From NCBI RefSeq assembly GCF_947503875.1, contig NZ_CANNFH010000001.1, forward strand, positions 62,001 through 126,000: a stretch of DNA of 64,000 bases. The letters are read 5' to 3'. The translations under genes were made by a program, and so were the position numbers. Origin of the DNA: an uncultured Polaribacter sp. Lineage in GTDB: Bacteria > Bacteroidota > Bacteroidia > Flavobacteriales > Flavobacteriaceae. The notes under the pieces are model-generated. The model was given only the letters and a program-made list of their open reading frames with translations. It was not told where the DNA came from and did not search any database. Below are positions 51,301 through 58,801 of the stretch, piece after piece. Within the stretch, counting starts at the first letter, position 1. Each line of letters starts with the position of its first letter.

Positions 51301-51457
51301 CTTCTTCGCTTTCCTCATAATCTTCAGCATACTCTTCATGATGGTAATCATCAATATAAGTTTCACTAATATTTAAAATGTTTTTATTTATTAGAATTAT
51401 TATAAATATACTTATTACACAAGTATACCCTATAAATTTGAAAGTATTTTTTTTCAT
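48362..51457 (-). CDS. Large Asp-box beta-propeller protein with T9SS sorting domain
   Basis: A 1031-residue secreted protein. An N-terminal membrane/signal segment (about 8-27) is followed by a His/Glu-rich acidic stretch. A long region (about 130-830) contains Asp-box (BNR) repeats: SDDEGRTW, STDYGLNY, SGDEGATW, STDYGVNW, STDGGNSF and SLDGGASF, as in sialidase/GH74-like propellers. The C-terminal part has SprB-type repeats (DETCQGKNGQLKI) and a T9SS type A sorting domain (FPNPAKDYVEINLP ... MPSGMYFLRLHLE). No catalytic acid signature was recognised, so enzyme versus binding protein is undecided. It has a separate promoter with its own 13-bp direct repeat. Context links it to the PUL, but it might be independent. 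Confidence 0.8.
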   Translation of the reverse strand: MKKNTFKFIGYTCVISIFIIILINKNILNISETYIDDYHHEEYAEDYEESEEEIAYEMAMEKEALPKAFDLTSLSDIELVKYNSWVEKVKQSNFEFSSSKDFSAYFASAKKNMTSTLSEQYSYANNTLTGVWDQKYLHMFSSTNPGYSEGGFRTDGSLYDPVNEEMFIVSFAGHIYKIDEEAPIKWSLRNQTKSFEGDKFNGVNLANGNFRLLNQKGTGAMEFSDDEGRTWIDANGAFFEGNANYTTLVTKKGSSKRIVAHGARRNSSDANAWYDYVYISTDYGLNYTTSSLTFKSNTYDVEILKPHSSRAVYLLARRISDSKLFVYKMGENDSDFNLIHQPTTTAIKSLDAVSGTTVNGNTHFYISYDNINIFYSGDEGATWTKKVTDSNTGRNIIEVHPTKPNIVFKGFVELWISTDYGVNWTRNKHVLSNNDIYVWDVQHFKTFDKEDGGFFTISGYDFGTYYSTTSEDWNSWISVSRGNPTIMCYDADTSEKYNRVYTANQDRGSQSFIDNPDHDITKPIPAEREANTDVLRVTIANNGESAWYWYYYGAIGRSSVSDGGNFRTVVSRRNLFPNWAATSMVASPNSSEDAVFIPWGNQLQKMTYNGSSVEQTLHSFVFPEAAHSFGYSNVNKDRWYVGLQSGRFMYSTDGGNSFSNSSYAGSWPTGENSHRKRRAVIATSPIDEATVYYAGRGNNFLISLDGGASFTNHNDGLDVDRVVDIEASPNGQFIFAACEFDGSWVYSVQQDKWFKMDGAAVPDAVGYTDVQFIEDTNVVRFATYGSGIIDFTLNEDFSTIFVAADNFEIQVTDETCQGKNGQLKIDTKYNHNYTLTVNGVNYAFTDALNIPNLEPGDYNICIGILNTSYQHCVTLEVAASSLLSAKTSKKPNSKFLDVEINSGTAPFTVFINNNKVLETSNTNFSIRANDGDFIEIKSKAVCEGKVTKVMGSLDLKAFPNPAKDYVEINLPVNSGKNIKVDLFSTSSKLLSSKQYAITNNKIRINLKDMPSGMYFLRLHLEKIETIKILKQ

Positions 51458-51491
51458 AATGAAAAATGATTATTTAGACAAGTATAAAATT

Positions 51492-51545
51492 ACCTAATAA
51501 CTAGAAGTTTAATATGTATTATACCACTTTATATATGTATTATAC
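51492..51545 (-). promoter_or_regulatory. Promoter of the propeller operon with 13-bp direct repeats 21 bp apart
   Basis: On the minus strand GTATAATACATAT occurs twice exactly (51545-51533 and 51524-51512), repeat starts 21 bp apart. Nineteen bases after the second copy is TAATTTTA (51492-51499 on the plus coordinate), a TAnnTTTG-like -7 box. The layout matches the AraC-type sites A-C but the half-site sequence is different. Confidence 0.6.
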
Positions 51546-51627
51546 TACTCATCTACTCCTTAAGCTAATTAATTTATTAGTTTAAGAAATTTTTAGAAAG
51601 CCATATATTAATGAATTTGGTATTGTT

Positions 51628-51873
51628 ATGAAAATGCCAGAATTTGAAATGAATTTTAATTTTAATTAATTAAAATTGATTTTACAGCAACATGAGTTTG
51701 CTGAAAAATATAAGAAGTATAACTAAAAGAATATTGCAGCTAGAAGTAGTAGGATATTTAAAAATTATAAAAATTATAAAAATTATAAAAAAGCTATCCT
51801 AGATTATATTTTATTAAAATTCACAAAAGAGTTTAAAGCATTTGAAAAGAATGGCTTTATAAATAAAATATAA
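51628..51873 (+). pseudogene. Possible decayed ORF with Asn-Tyr-Lys repeats
   Basis: From ATG 51628 one frame reads MKMPEFEMNFNFN, stop, LKLILQQHEFAEKYKKYN, stop, KNIAARSSRIFKNYKNYKNYKKAILDYI..., ending NGFINKI at the stop near 51873. Two in-frame TAA codons interrupt an otherwise protein-like frame, and an 11-bp unit (AAAAATTATAA) is repeated about three times at 51760-51793. It may be a relic, but a chance open stretch in AT-rich DNA is possible. It occupies most of the 458-bp gap before galT. Confidence 0.25.
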
Positions 51874-51877
51874 AGCC
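51853..51877 (-). terminator. Hairpin downstream of galT
   Basis: GGCTTTATA / TATAAAGCC 9-bp inverted repeat with 7-base loop, about 40 bases after the galT stop. There is no clear T run on the minus side, so the terminator call is tentative. Confidence 0.4.
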
Positions 51878-51915
51878 AAGACCAAAGTAAAATAAATAAA
51901 AATAATTTTTTAATA

Positions 51916-52938
51916 TTAAACCAAATCTCTCAATCTTTTAGCAGCTTGTTCTGCTGTAATATCTCTTTGAGGTGTACCAAACATTTCATACCCTACCATA
52001 AATTTCTTTACAGTTGCACTTCTTAATAAAGGTGGATAAAAACTCATATGAAAATGCCAATGTTTGTTTTCTTGCCCATTTGTTGGTGCTTGATGAATAC
52101 CTGAAGAATAAGGAAAAGAACATTCAAATAAAGCATCGTATGTTTTTGTAAGCACAGAAATAGCTTCTGCATAAGCTAAACTTTCTGAATCTGAAAGTTG
52201 AGTAATATCTTTGTATTGTTTTTTTGGAGCAATCATAGCTTCAAAAGGCCAAACTGCCCAAAATGGAATTAAAACTACAAAATCATCATTTTCAAAAATA
52301 ATTCTTTCTTTTGATGACAATTCTTGTTTTAGATAATCGCCTAAAAGACTCGATTTATTTTCTGCATAATAATTGCGCTGTTGAGTATCTTTTTTTGCAA
52401 CTTCATTTGGTAAGGTAGACTGACTCCAAATTTGTCCATGAGGATGTGGATTACTACAACCCATTACAGCACCTTTATTTTCAAAAATTTGTACATTGTT
52501 TATGTTTTCTTTACTGCCTAATATAGTGTACTCTTTTTGCCAAGTTTTTACAACTTTATCAATATCGTTTACAGCCATATCTGCCAAACTTTTAGAATGA
52601 TCTGGACTAAAACAGATTACTTTACAAATTCCTGTTTCGCTTTCTGCTTTTAACAAACCATCATTTACATTAAATTTTGGCGAATTATTTTGTAGTGCTG
52701 CAAAATCGTTTGTAAAAACAAAAACATCTTTATAATCTGGGTTTACTTCACCATTAATTCTTGTATTGGTAGCGCACAAATAGCATTTTTCATCGTAAGC
52801 AGGTCTTATTTCTTTAGAAATTTCTTCATTTTGTCCTTGCCAAGGACGTTTTGCTCTATGAGGAGAAACCAAAACCCATTCACCAGTTAAAATATTAAAT
52901 CTTTTATGTGAATAATCTTGCAAATTTGTATTTTCCAT
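51916..52938 (-). CDS. galT: Galactose-1-phosphate uridylyltransferase
   Basis: A 340-residue Leloir enzyme exchanging UMP between UDP-glucose and galactose-1-phosphate. Zinc-ligand Cys pair in CYLCATNTR (about 51-54); the catalytic histidine motif is HPHGQIWSQ with the nucleophilic His in HPH (about 163-165). C-terminal HIT-like half contains WPFEAMIAPKK and NKHWHFHMSFYPPLLRS. Full length. It follows galK by 18 bases in an operon also holding galM and the GntR regulator. Cytoplasmic. Processes galactose expected from the PUL. Confidence 0.97.
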   Translation of the reverse strand: MENTNLQDYSHKRFNILTGEWVLVSPHRAKRPWQGQNEEISKEIRPAYDEKCYLCATNTRINGEVNPDYKDVFVFTNDFAALQNNSPKFNVNDGLLKAESETGICKVICFSPDHSKSLADMAVNDIDKVVKTWQKEYTILGSKENINNVQIFENKGAVMGCSNPHPHGQIWSQSTLPNEVAKKDTQQRNYYAENKSSLLGDYLKQELSSKERIIFENDDFVVLIPFWAVWPFEAMIAPKKQYKDITQLSDSESLAYAEAISVLTKTYDALFECSFPYSSGIHQAPTNGQENKHWHFHMSFYPPLLRSATVKKFMVGYEMFGTPQRDITAEQAAKRLRDLV

Positions 52939-52956
52939 TATGTATTTTTTTGTTGA

Positions 52957-54105
52957 TTATTTTACCAAATGTGTACCATCAGAAAGTTCTATAAAATAGA
53001 CAGAACATTCTTTATCAAATTTATTTTTATAGGCTATGGATGCTGTTTTACCAAATGCTTTTGCTTCAGATTTTTTAATTAAATTGATGGTGCAACCACC
53101 AAAACCACCACCCATCATTCTTGCACCTAAAACGTTTTTATTCTTTTTTGCTTGTGCAACCAGAAAATCTAATTCATCACAACTTACTTTATATTGATCA
53201 GATAAACCAGCATGAGATTGGTAAATTAAAGAACCTAATAATTCTAAATCATTATTTTCAATCGCTTTTGCAGCTTTAATAGTTCTTGTGTTTTCCTGAA
53301 TAACATATAATGCTTTTTGGTAATTACTAGGTGTAACTTTATCAATAACAGTTTCTAAATCTTCTTTTGTTGCATCTCTTAATGCTTTTACACCTAATAA
53401 TTCTGAAATGCTTTCGCAAGCAGAACGTCTATCATTATAGGCACTATCAGACAAACTATGTTTTACATTTGTGTTGATTAGCATTAATTGATGATCTTTA
53501 AAATCGATTTTGTAAGGTTTAGATGTTATAGTTCTACAATCTAAATGCAATGCATTGTCTTTAATGCCAAACATACTTGCATATTGGTCCATGATTCCAC
53601 AATTTACACCCACATAATTATGTTCTGCTTTTTGTGAAATTAAAATCATTTCTGTTTTGGTTAATTCTAAATCAAACAATTCATTTAAACCAAAAACAAC
53701 ACTATTTTCTAATGCTGCAGAAGATGACATGCCTGCTCCACCAGGAATATTACCTTTAAAAATAATATTAAAATCGCCAACAACTTTATTTCTATTTTGT
53801 ATTTCTGCAACAACTCCAAAAACATAGTTTTCCCAACTCCCTTCTTTTGACGGTTTTAATTTATCTAATTCAAATTTTATGGCACTGTCTAAATCTAAAG
53901 CAATTGCAGTACAATTTCCAGTATTGCTTTTTTGTATGGCAGCTGCAATACCTTTATCTACAGCAGCAGGAAAAACAAAACCATCATTATAGTCTGTATG
54001 CTCACCAATAATATTTATTCTTCCAGGAGAAAAAATAAGTAAAGGTGCTACTTTAAAGGTTTCTAAAAACTTACTTTTTACTTCTTTAATTAATGTTTTG
54101 CTCAT
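52957..54105 (-). CDS. galK: Galactokinase
   Basis: A 382-residue GHMP kinase phosphorylating galactose at C1. The family signature GRINIIGEHTDYNDGFVFPAAVDKG lies near residue 28; the ATP-binding motif is GGAGMSSSAALENS (about 120-133). The catalytic-loop segment NCGIMDQYASMFG and C-terminal GARMMGGGFGGCTINLI are intact. Length typical. It sits between galT and the interrupted galM gene, 9 bases after the latter's final stop. Cytoplasmic first committed step of the Leloir pathway. Confidence 0.97.
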   Translation of the reverse strand: MSKTLIKEVKSKFLETFKVAPLLIFSPGRINIIGEHTDYNDGFVFPAAVDKGIAAAIQKSNTGNCTAIALDLDSAIKFELDKLKPSKEGSWENYVFGVVAEIQNRNKVVGDFNIIFKGNIPGGAGMSSSAALENSVVFGLNELFDLELTKTEMILISQKAEHNYVGVNCGIMDQYASMFGIKDNALHLDCRTITSKPYKIDFKDHQLMLINTNVKHSLSDSAYNDRRSACESISELLGVKALRDATKEDLETVIDKVTPSNYQKALYVIQENTRTIKAAKAIENNDLELLGSLIYQSHAGLSDQYKVSCDELDFLVAQAKKNKNVLGARMMGGGFGGCTINLIKKSEAKAFGKTASIAYKNKFDKECSVYFIELSDGTHLVK

Positions 54106-54114
54106 TGTAGATTT

Positions 54115-54984
54115 TTATTTAATTTTTACATTCCAAGTTACAGCATAAGATGTTTGGGGTTCTAATTCTTGAAGCCCAGTTTTATTATTAAAGCTATTAG
54201 AAATACCTGTCATTGGCTCTATAGCAATAACTGGTAAGCCTTTAGGTGTATATAATTGTAAATAGTTTTCTACTTGGTTTGTAGAAATTTCTATTTGATA
54301 ATTTGGAGTTGAAAAGGCAACTACATCAGAATTTAAAATAAAAGAATCATCTAATTGTATGCCTTTTTAAGTGAATTTGTCATCAGCTTTATAATCAGTT
54401 ATTTTTTTTGTGATTAAATTTTCATCAAATTCAATTTTCTTATCGCTTTTAAAATTTAAAGAACTATTTTCTAAATCTTCACTAAAAAAATAAGGGTGCC
54501 ATCCTAAAGTAAAAGGAAAAGGTTTGGTATCTGTATTTTCTATTTTTACGGATACACTAATTTCATCTTTATAAAGCGTGTAGATTAATTCAACTTTATA
54601 AGTAAAAGGAAACCCTAAACTTTCTTCTTTTTCTTGATAAATAAGAGTTACAGCAGCATAATTTAGAGATTCAATTTTTTTTTCGACTGTAAAAGGTTTG
54701 TTATAAACTAAACCATGCAAAGCATTTTTACCATCATTACATTCAAATTCATATTCGTTTTCTTTAAATGTATATTTTCCATTTTCTATTCTATTTGCAA
54801 AAGGAAATAATATAGAAGAAGCATAAGAGTTTTCATAAGAAAAACCAGTAATTTCTTTGATTAATAGTTGATTATTCAGCTGTAGTTCTTGTAATCTTTC
54901 ACCTTCATTTAAAGAAATTATTGCTTTACTATTTGTGCTTTTTAGTTCTAAAAAGTTGACATTTTCATCTTTTATTGTAAACAT
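54115..54984 (-). pseudogene. galM: Aldose 1-epimerase (mutarotase) with in-frame TAA
   Basis: The minus-strand frame runs 290 codons from ATG 54984 to TAA 54115, with an additional TAA as codon 206 (54367-54369). Before it lie mutarotase features: ASSILFPFANRIENGKY, NALHGLVYNKPF and the catalytic-His region LGWHPYFFSED. After it the same frame continues KGIQLDDSFILNSD ... VIAIEPMTGISNSFNN and ends GLQELEPQTSYAVTWNVKI, the normal family C-terminus including the Glu-containing region. So a full-length gene carries one nonsense codon and no frameshift. The ORF track shows only the first 205 residues. The truncated product lacks the last strands and the probable catalytic base, so it is likely inactive unless read through or a sequencing error. 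Confidence 0.85.
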
Positions 54985-54987
54985 TTT

Positions 54988-55989
54988 TTAAATTGATTTT
55001 CTTAAAATTAAACTACTAGGGTTTTCAATTTTTATTTGCTGATTATTTAAAATCATATTTGCTAAATTTTTTCCCATTACATTAAAATCTGTTGAAATTG
55101 TGGTAATACCACCTTCTACTATTTCTTTTAATAAGGTGTCATTCACAGAAATAATGCCAACATCTTTTGCTAAAATTAATTGTGCTACTTTTATTTTTTT
55201 TAGAACTCTTATTAAATTTTTATCGTCTAAGACCATGTAAATTTCACCTTTTGTAGGAACTCTATTATTTTCTAAAGATGAGATTGATTCGAATTTAATA
55301 TTATACTGATTACAAAAAGTTTGAAAACCTTTTAAAATTCCTTGAGGTTGCTTTTTGTCAGAAAAAAATAAAACTATTTTTTTGTACTTTTTTATTTTTG
55401 ATTTAATAGAAGAAAGTCCATTAAAAATATCTTTTTCAAAGTTTTGATAAACAGCTGCATATTCAGACAAACTGCTATTTACTTGATCTAAAATATAAAC
55501 TTTTTCTTTGGGTAAATTAGCTATAACACTTGCTGTCCCGTTAAGGTTTGCTGGCATAATTACATAATAATTATAACCTCCAATATTGTCATTTATCAAC
55601 TTGTTAAAAATTTCAATATTAAAATGATGAAAGAAAATATCAACTTGAATATTTTTTCCTAAATTTTCTAAAAATGAATTGTATAAGTCTTCTTTAAATG
55701 AATTTAATTCATCAAAAAGTAAAAAAATCTTTTTTTCAACTTCAATATCTATGCTAGATACATAGTACCCTTTGCCAACCACAGAGTAAATAATGCCTCT
55801 GTTTTTTAATTCATTAAAAGCTGTTAAAACTGTATCTCTAGATACTTTATGAGTATCTTTAATTTCGTTTAAAGAAGGCAATTGATTTCCTTTTTTTAAT
55901 GTACCATTAGTAATAGCAGTTTCTATTGAAGTTACTATTTGTTTGTATTTTGGCACACCAATATTTTTTTTAAGTGATACAATTCCCAT
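54988..55989 (-). CDS. GntR-family regulator with periplasmic-binding-like sensor domain
   Basis: The track starts 5 codons earlier (MYICC); ATG 55989 (MGIVSLKKNIGVPKYKQIV) fits the family and lies correctly after the -7 box. About 333 residues: an N-terminal winged HTH (QIVTSIETAITNGTLKKGNQLPSLNEIKDTHKVSRDTVLTAFNELKNRGIIY, about 17-70), then a LacI/PBP1-like sugar-sensing domain (about 75-333, ending ANMILNNQQIKIENPSSLILRKSI). It is first in the gal operon, 3 bases before galM, and lies opposite galE. Likely autoregulates this operon and galE in response to galactose or a Leloir intermediate through the repeats at 56021-56043. Confidence 0.9.
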   Translation of the reverse strand: MGIVSLKKNIGVPKYKQIVTSIETAITNGTLKKGNQLPSLNEIKDTHKVSRDTVLTAFNELKNRGIIYSVVGKGYYVSSIDIEVEKKIFLLFDELNSFKEDLYNSFLENLGKNIQVDIFFHHFNIEIFNKLINDNIGGYNYYVIMPANLNGTASVIANLPKEKVYILDQVNSSLSEYAAVYQNFEKDIFNGLSSIKSKIKKYKKIVLFFSDKKQPQGILKGFQTFCNQYNIKFESISSLENNRVPTKGEIYMVLDDKNLIRVLKKIKVAQLILAKDVGIISVNDTLLKEIVEGGITTISTDFNVMGKNLANMILNNQQIKIENPSSLILRKSI

Positions 55990-55993
55990 GCAA

Positions 55994-56001
55994 CAAATAT
56001 A
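55994..56001 (-). promoter_or_regulatory. -7 box of the gal operon promoter
   Basis: TATATTTG on the minus strand, a perfect TAnnTTTG. Its -33 region, 19 bases upstream, falls on the palindrome CTACTAGTAG at 56021-56030. Confidence 0.65.
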
Positions 56002-56020
56002 CAATTTCTTTTCTTAAAAA

Positions 56021-56043
56021 CTACTAGTAGGTTCTAGTAGGTT
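56021..56043. promoter_or_regulatory. Putative gal operator: tandem 10-bp repeat overlapping a palindrome
   Basis: CTAGTAGGTT occurs twice in direct tandem (56024-56033, 56034-56043), and CTACTAGTAG (56021-56030) is a perfect palindrome. It lies between two divergent -7 boxes, covering the -33 position of the gal operon promoter and ending 17 bases before the galE -7 box. Probable binding site for the adjacent GntR protein. Confidence 0.65.
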
Positions 56044-56060
56044 TTGTTAGTTTTTTTTAT

Positions 56061-56068
56061 TAGATTTG
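56061..56068 (+). promoter_or_regulatory. -7 box of the galE promoter
   Basis: TAGATTTG, matching TAnnTTTG, 22 bases before ATG 56090 and 17 bases downstream of the operator. Confidence 0.55.
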
Positions 56069-56089
56069 TATTTTAGAAAACAAAATAAA

Positions 56090-57118
56090 ATGAAGCACAA
56101 AATAATAGTAACAGGTGGTTGTGGTTATATAGGTTCTCATACAGTTGTAGAATTAATTGAAAACAATTATGAAGTTGTTATTTTAGATGATTTATCTAAT
56201 TCATCAGAAGAAACCCTTGGTAGAATAGAAAAAATTACAAAAGTAAAACCTACATTTATTAATATTGATTTAAAAAATGTAGCTGAAACTTTACAAGTTT
56301 TTAACAAACATAAAGATGCTAAAGCTGTTATAAATTTTGCTGCTCTTAAAGCTGTTGGAGAATCTGTGCAAAAACCGTTAATGTATTATAAGAACAATTT
56401 ATACTCTTTGTTAAATACACTTTCTGCACAATTAGAAAATGGCATCAATGGGTTTATATTTTCGTCTTCTGCCACAGTTTATGGTACTCCAGAAACATTA
56501 CCAATTACTGAAGAAAATGAAACACAAAGACCTTTTTCTGCTTATGGAAATACCAAAAAAATAGCCGAAGAAATTTTAGATGATTTTATAAAATCAAACA
56601 ATGCTTTTTCTGCAATTTCATTGCGATATTTCAATCCTATTGGTGCTCATGAATCTGGATTAATTGGAGAATTACCCAGTGGAATTCCTAATAATTTAAT
56701 GCCTTACATTACACAAACTGCAGTAGGAATTAGAGAAAAATTAATGGTTTATGGTAATGATTATCCAACAAAAGATGGAACACCAATTAGAGACTATATT
56801 CATGTTGTAGATTTAGCAAAAGCACATGTTTTAGCAGTAGAAAGAATCATAAAAAAAGAACAAGACCAACCTCTTGAAGTTTTTAATTTAGGAACAGGAA
56901 ATGGTTTTTCTGTATTAGATGTAATTAATTCTTTTGAAGAAGTATCTAACTTAAAGCTAAATTACGAAATTACGGATAGAAGATCTGGAGATGTACCACA
57001 GCTATATGCTGCAACAGATTTAGCTAAAGAAAAATTAGGATGGACAGCCAATAAAAGCTTAAATGAAATGATTAGTTCTTCGTGGAAATGGGAGCAGAAA
57101 TTGAGAAATAATAAGTAA
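56090..57118 (+). CDS. galE: UDP-glucose 4-epimerase
   Basis: An SDR-family epimerase interconverting UDP-galactose and UDP-glucose, completing the Leloir pathway. The track start at 56066 adds 8 residues and overlaps the -7 box, so ATG 56090 (MKHKIIVTGGCGYIGSH) is preferred, giving 342 residues. NAD-binding GGCGYIGSH near residue 10; catalytic SSSATVYG and YGNTKK (Tyr/Lys pair); also RYFNPIGAHESG and GTPIRDYIHVVDLAKAH. Full length. Transcribed divergently from the gal operon, and followed at once by a trinucleotide microsatellite. Confidence 0.97.
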   Translation: MKHKIIVTGGCGYIGSHTVVELIENNYEVVILDDLSNSSEETLGRIEKITKVKPTFINIDLKNVAETLQVFNKHKDAKAVINFAALKAVGESVQKPLMYYKNNLYSLLNTLSAQLENGINGFIFSSSATVYGTPETLPITEENETQRPFSAYGNTKKIAEEILDDFIKSNNAFSAISLRYFNPIGAHESGLIGELPSGIPNNLMPYITQTAVGIREKLMVYGNDYPTKDGTPIRDYIHVVDLAKAHVLAVERIIKKEQDQPLEVFNLGTGNGFSVLDVINSFEEVSNLKLNYEITDRRSGDVPQLYAATDLAKEKLGWTANKSLNEMISSSWKWEQKLRNNK

Positions 57119-57121
57119 AGC

Positions 57122-57173
<52 letters not shown>

Positions 57174-57186
57174 TTCAAAAAATATA

Positions 57187-57212
57187 AACCAATCCAATAT
57201 AGGTTGGTTATT
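57187..57212 (+). terminator. Weak hairpin, possible galE terminator
   Basis: AACCAATCC and AGGTTGGTT form an imperfect inverted repeat (one mismatch) with a short loop, followed by ATTTAG. Free of long T run, so uncertain. Confidence 0.35.
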
Positions 57213-57648
57213 TAGTTGAAAAAAGATTATTTCTTACTAATTTTTTTCTTTGAGCGTCTGTAAAACTTTTATAACCTAACATATATTTATATCATAGATT
57301 TTATTATGATAAGTTTTTACGATTTTACTATCCGAGATACTTGCAAAATAGTCATTTAGAAATGTACTCTAACTGCAAATTCCTTTGTTGTAGTTTTTAG
57401 CAGGCATGTTACCATCTTTCATCACAAAGCTATTATTAGTAAAAGCATGAAAGCATAAATACTTACAAGATTCTTAAAAGAAAAATCAGCATAAAGGAGT
57501 TCTCCAACTACAAAAAAAATCAAATAATCAGGTTTGGCTATTTTTGAAACTTAAGGGTTTGAAGGAGTGATTGTAACTCTTCCTTCAGTAGTTCGAATAT
57601 TCAATCTCTTTGAATTCTTATATTTTTTATATAAAATAATATGCTGTG
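57213..57648. other. Non-coding, probably decayed mobile DNA
   Basis: No intact gene. A short minus-strand frame near 57240-57285 reads MLGYKSFTDAQRKKISKK and a stop, protein-like but unrecognised. The rest shows nothing I can support. Confidence 0.35.
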
Positions 57649-58697
57649 TTCAAGTCATAAGTGCAACAAAATTATTATTTAGATAGGTAATACGACTAAG
57701 ATAATTGAATTTTCTAATAGGTCTGTTATTAATTGATGATTTTACTTGTTTAATTCTTTTCTTAGAAATTTTATTTAAATCAGTTTTCTTTGGGAAAAAC
57801 CTTCCGATTACCCCAATTCTATTTTCTACAGTTCCCTTTTATTGCGAAGTGTAAGGCGTTGTAAAGTATGTTTTTAAGTTAAACTCTTTTGTAATTTCTT
57901 TATGCCTAGCAAATTCTTTTCCATGATCATAAGTAATTTACTTAATTTAACTAGAACTAAATCTACTTAACCTTTTTTAATACAGAAGGTAGCTCATTAG
58001 TCGTTTTCCCCCATTAACTTATCTATAATAGCAATTAAAGTTGTTCTATCTGTAAGTATCAATAATGCTGTCTTATGATCTTTACCTATCATTAAATCTG
58101 CTTCTAAATTTCCAATACGTTTTCTTTTTCAATAACTGCCGGACACTCTGATATGTGCACACGATTTTTTATAGCTCCTCTTGTATCTTTGATATTTCCC
58201 CTTTTCTGCCTTCTTTTTCCCTGTTTTAATTCTTTGTAAAGGTTCTTGTAAGGCTTGTTTTCTTTGGTGTTTGTGTGTTCGGATTCCCAAATCCATTTAT
58301 AGATAGTTTCGTGGGAGACTATTGGGATGTCTTATTGTTTCTATTTCTTAGAGATAAGTTCTGGGCTCCATTTGTCTAGTATCATCTTTTTACTTACATT
58401 CGAGCTCAATTTAGCTGTTAATAGCGCTCCTTTAAACTTGTATTTGTGTCTATTTCTTGTTTCACGTTCGGCATTAGCCGATATATATTCTTCAGCTGTT
58501 CTGCCTCGTATAGCGATATCTCTTTTTAACTCTCTACTAACGGTGCTTCTATCAACTCATAATTGAGTCACTAAGGAAGTTTGGGTTATTCCTACTTGTA
58601 ATAATGCTTCTATTTGATATCTTTGTGAAAGGGAAGGGGATTATGTTTTTTCATTCAAGTCAAATTTAGGTGTTTGATTCAAGCCACTTGGAGTCAT
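57649..58697 (-). pseudogene. IS30-family transposase, heavily decayed
   Basis: The minus-strand translation recovers IS30 blocks in changing frames. An N-terminal HTH-like part (SQRYQIEALLQVGITQTSL, VDRSTVSRELKRDIAIRGRTAEEYISANAE) is followed by VSHETIYKWIWESEHTNTKEN, then RGAIKNRVHISECPAVIE and IGNLEADLMIGKDHKTALLILTDRTT (catalytic Asp region), with a C-terminus RPIRKFNYLSRITYLNNNFVALMT. Several stops (for example after LNEKT and SLVTQL) and frame changes make it non-functional. Terminal inverted repeats were not identified. The 79-residue plus-strand ORF at 58327 is a shadow. Confidence 0.8.
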
Positions 58698-58801
58698 TAC
58701 TTTAAGTGTTTAAAATTTGCCTGTAGCACTTATCAATTGAACTTACAAATCATAGATTATTAGTTTAATGCTTGAATCTAGTTTGACATCATTTTTAAAA
58801 A

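Noticed and set aside
51760-51793. Three AAAAATTATAA units considered as an iteron array or origin
   Set aside because: Only three low-complexity units in AT-rich DNA, with no rep gene; they fit a run of Lys/Asn/Tyr codons in the decayed frame.
58327-58566. 79-residue plus-strand ORF
   Set aside because: Opposite strand of the decayed IS30 transposase, whose conserved blocks explain the open stretch.
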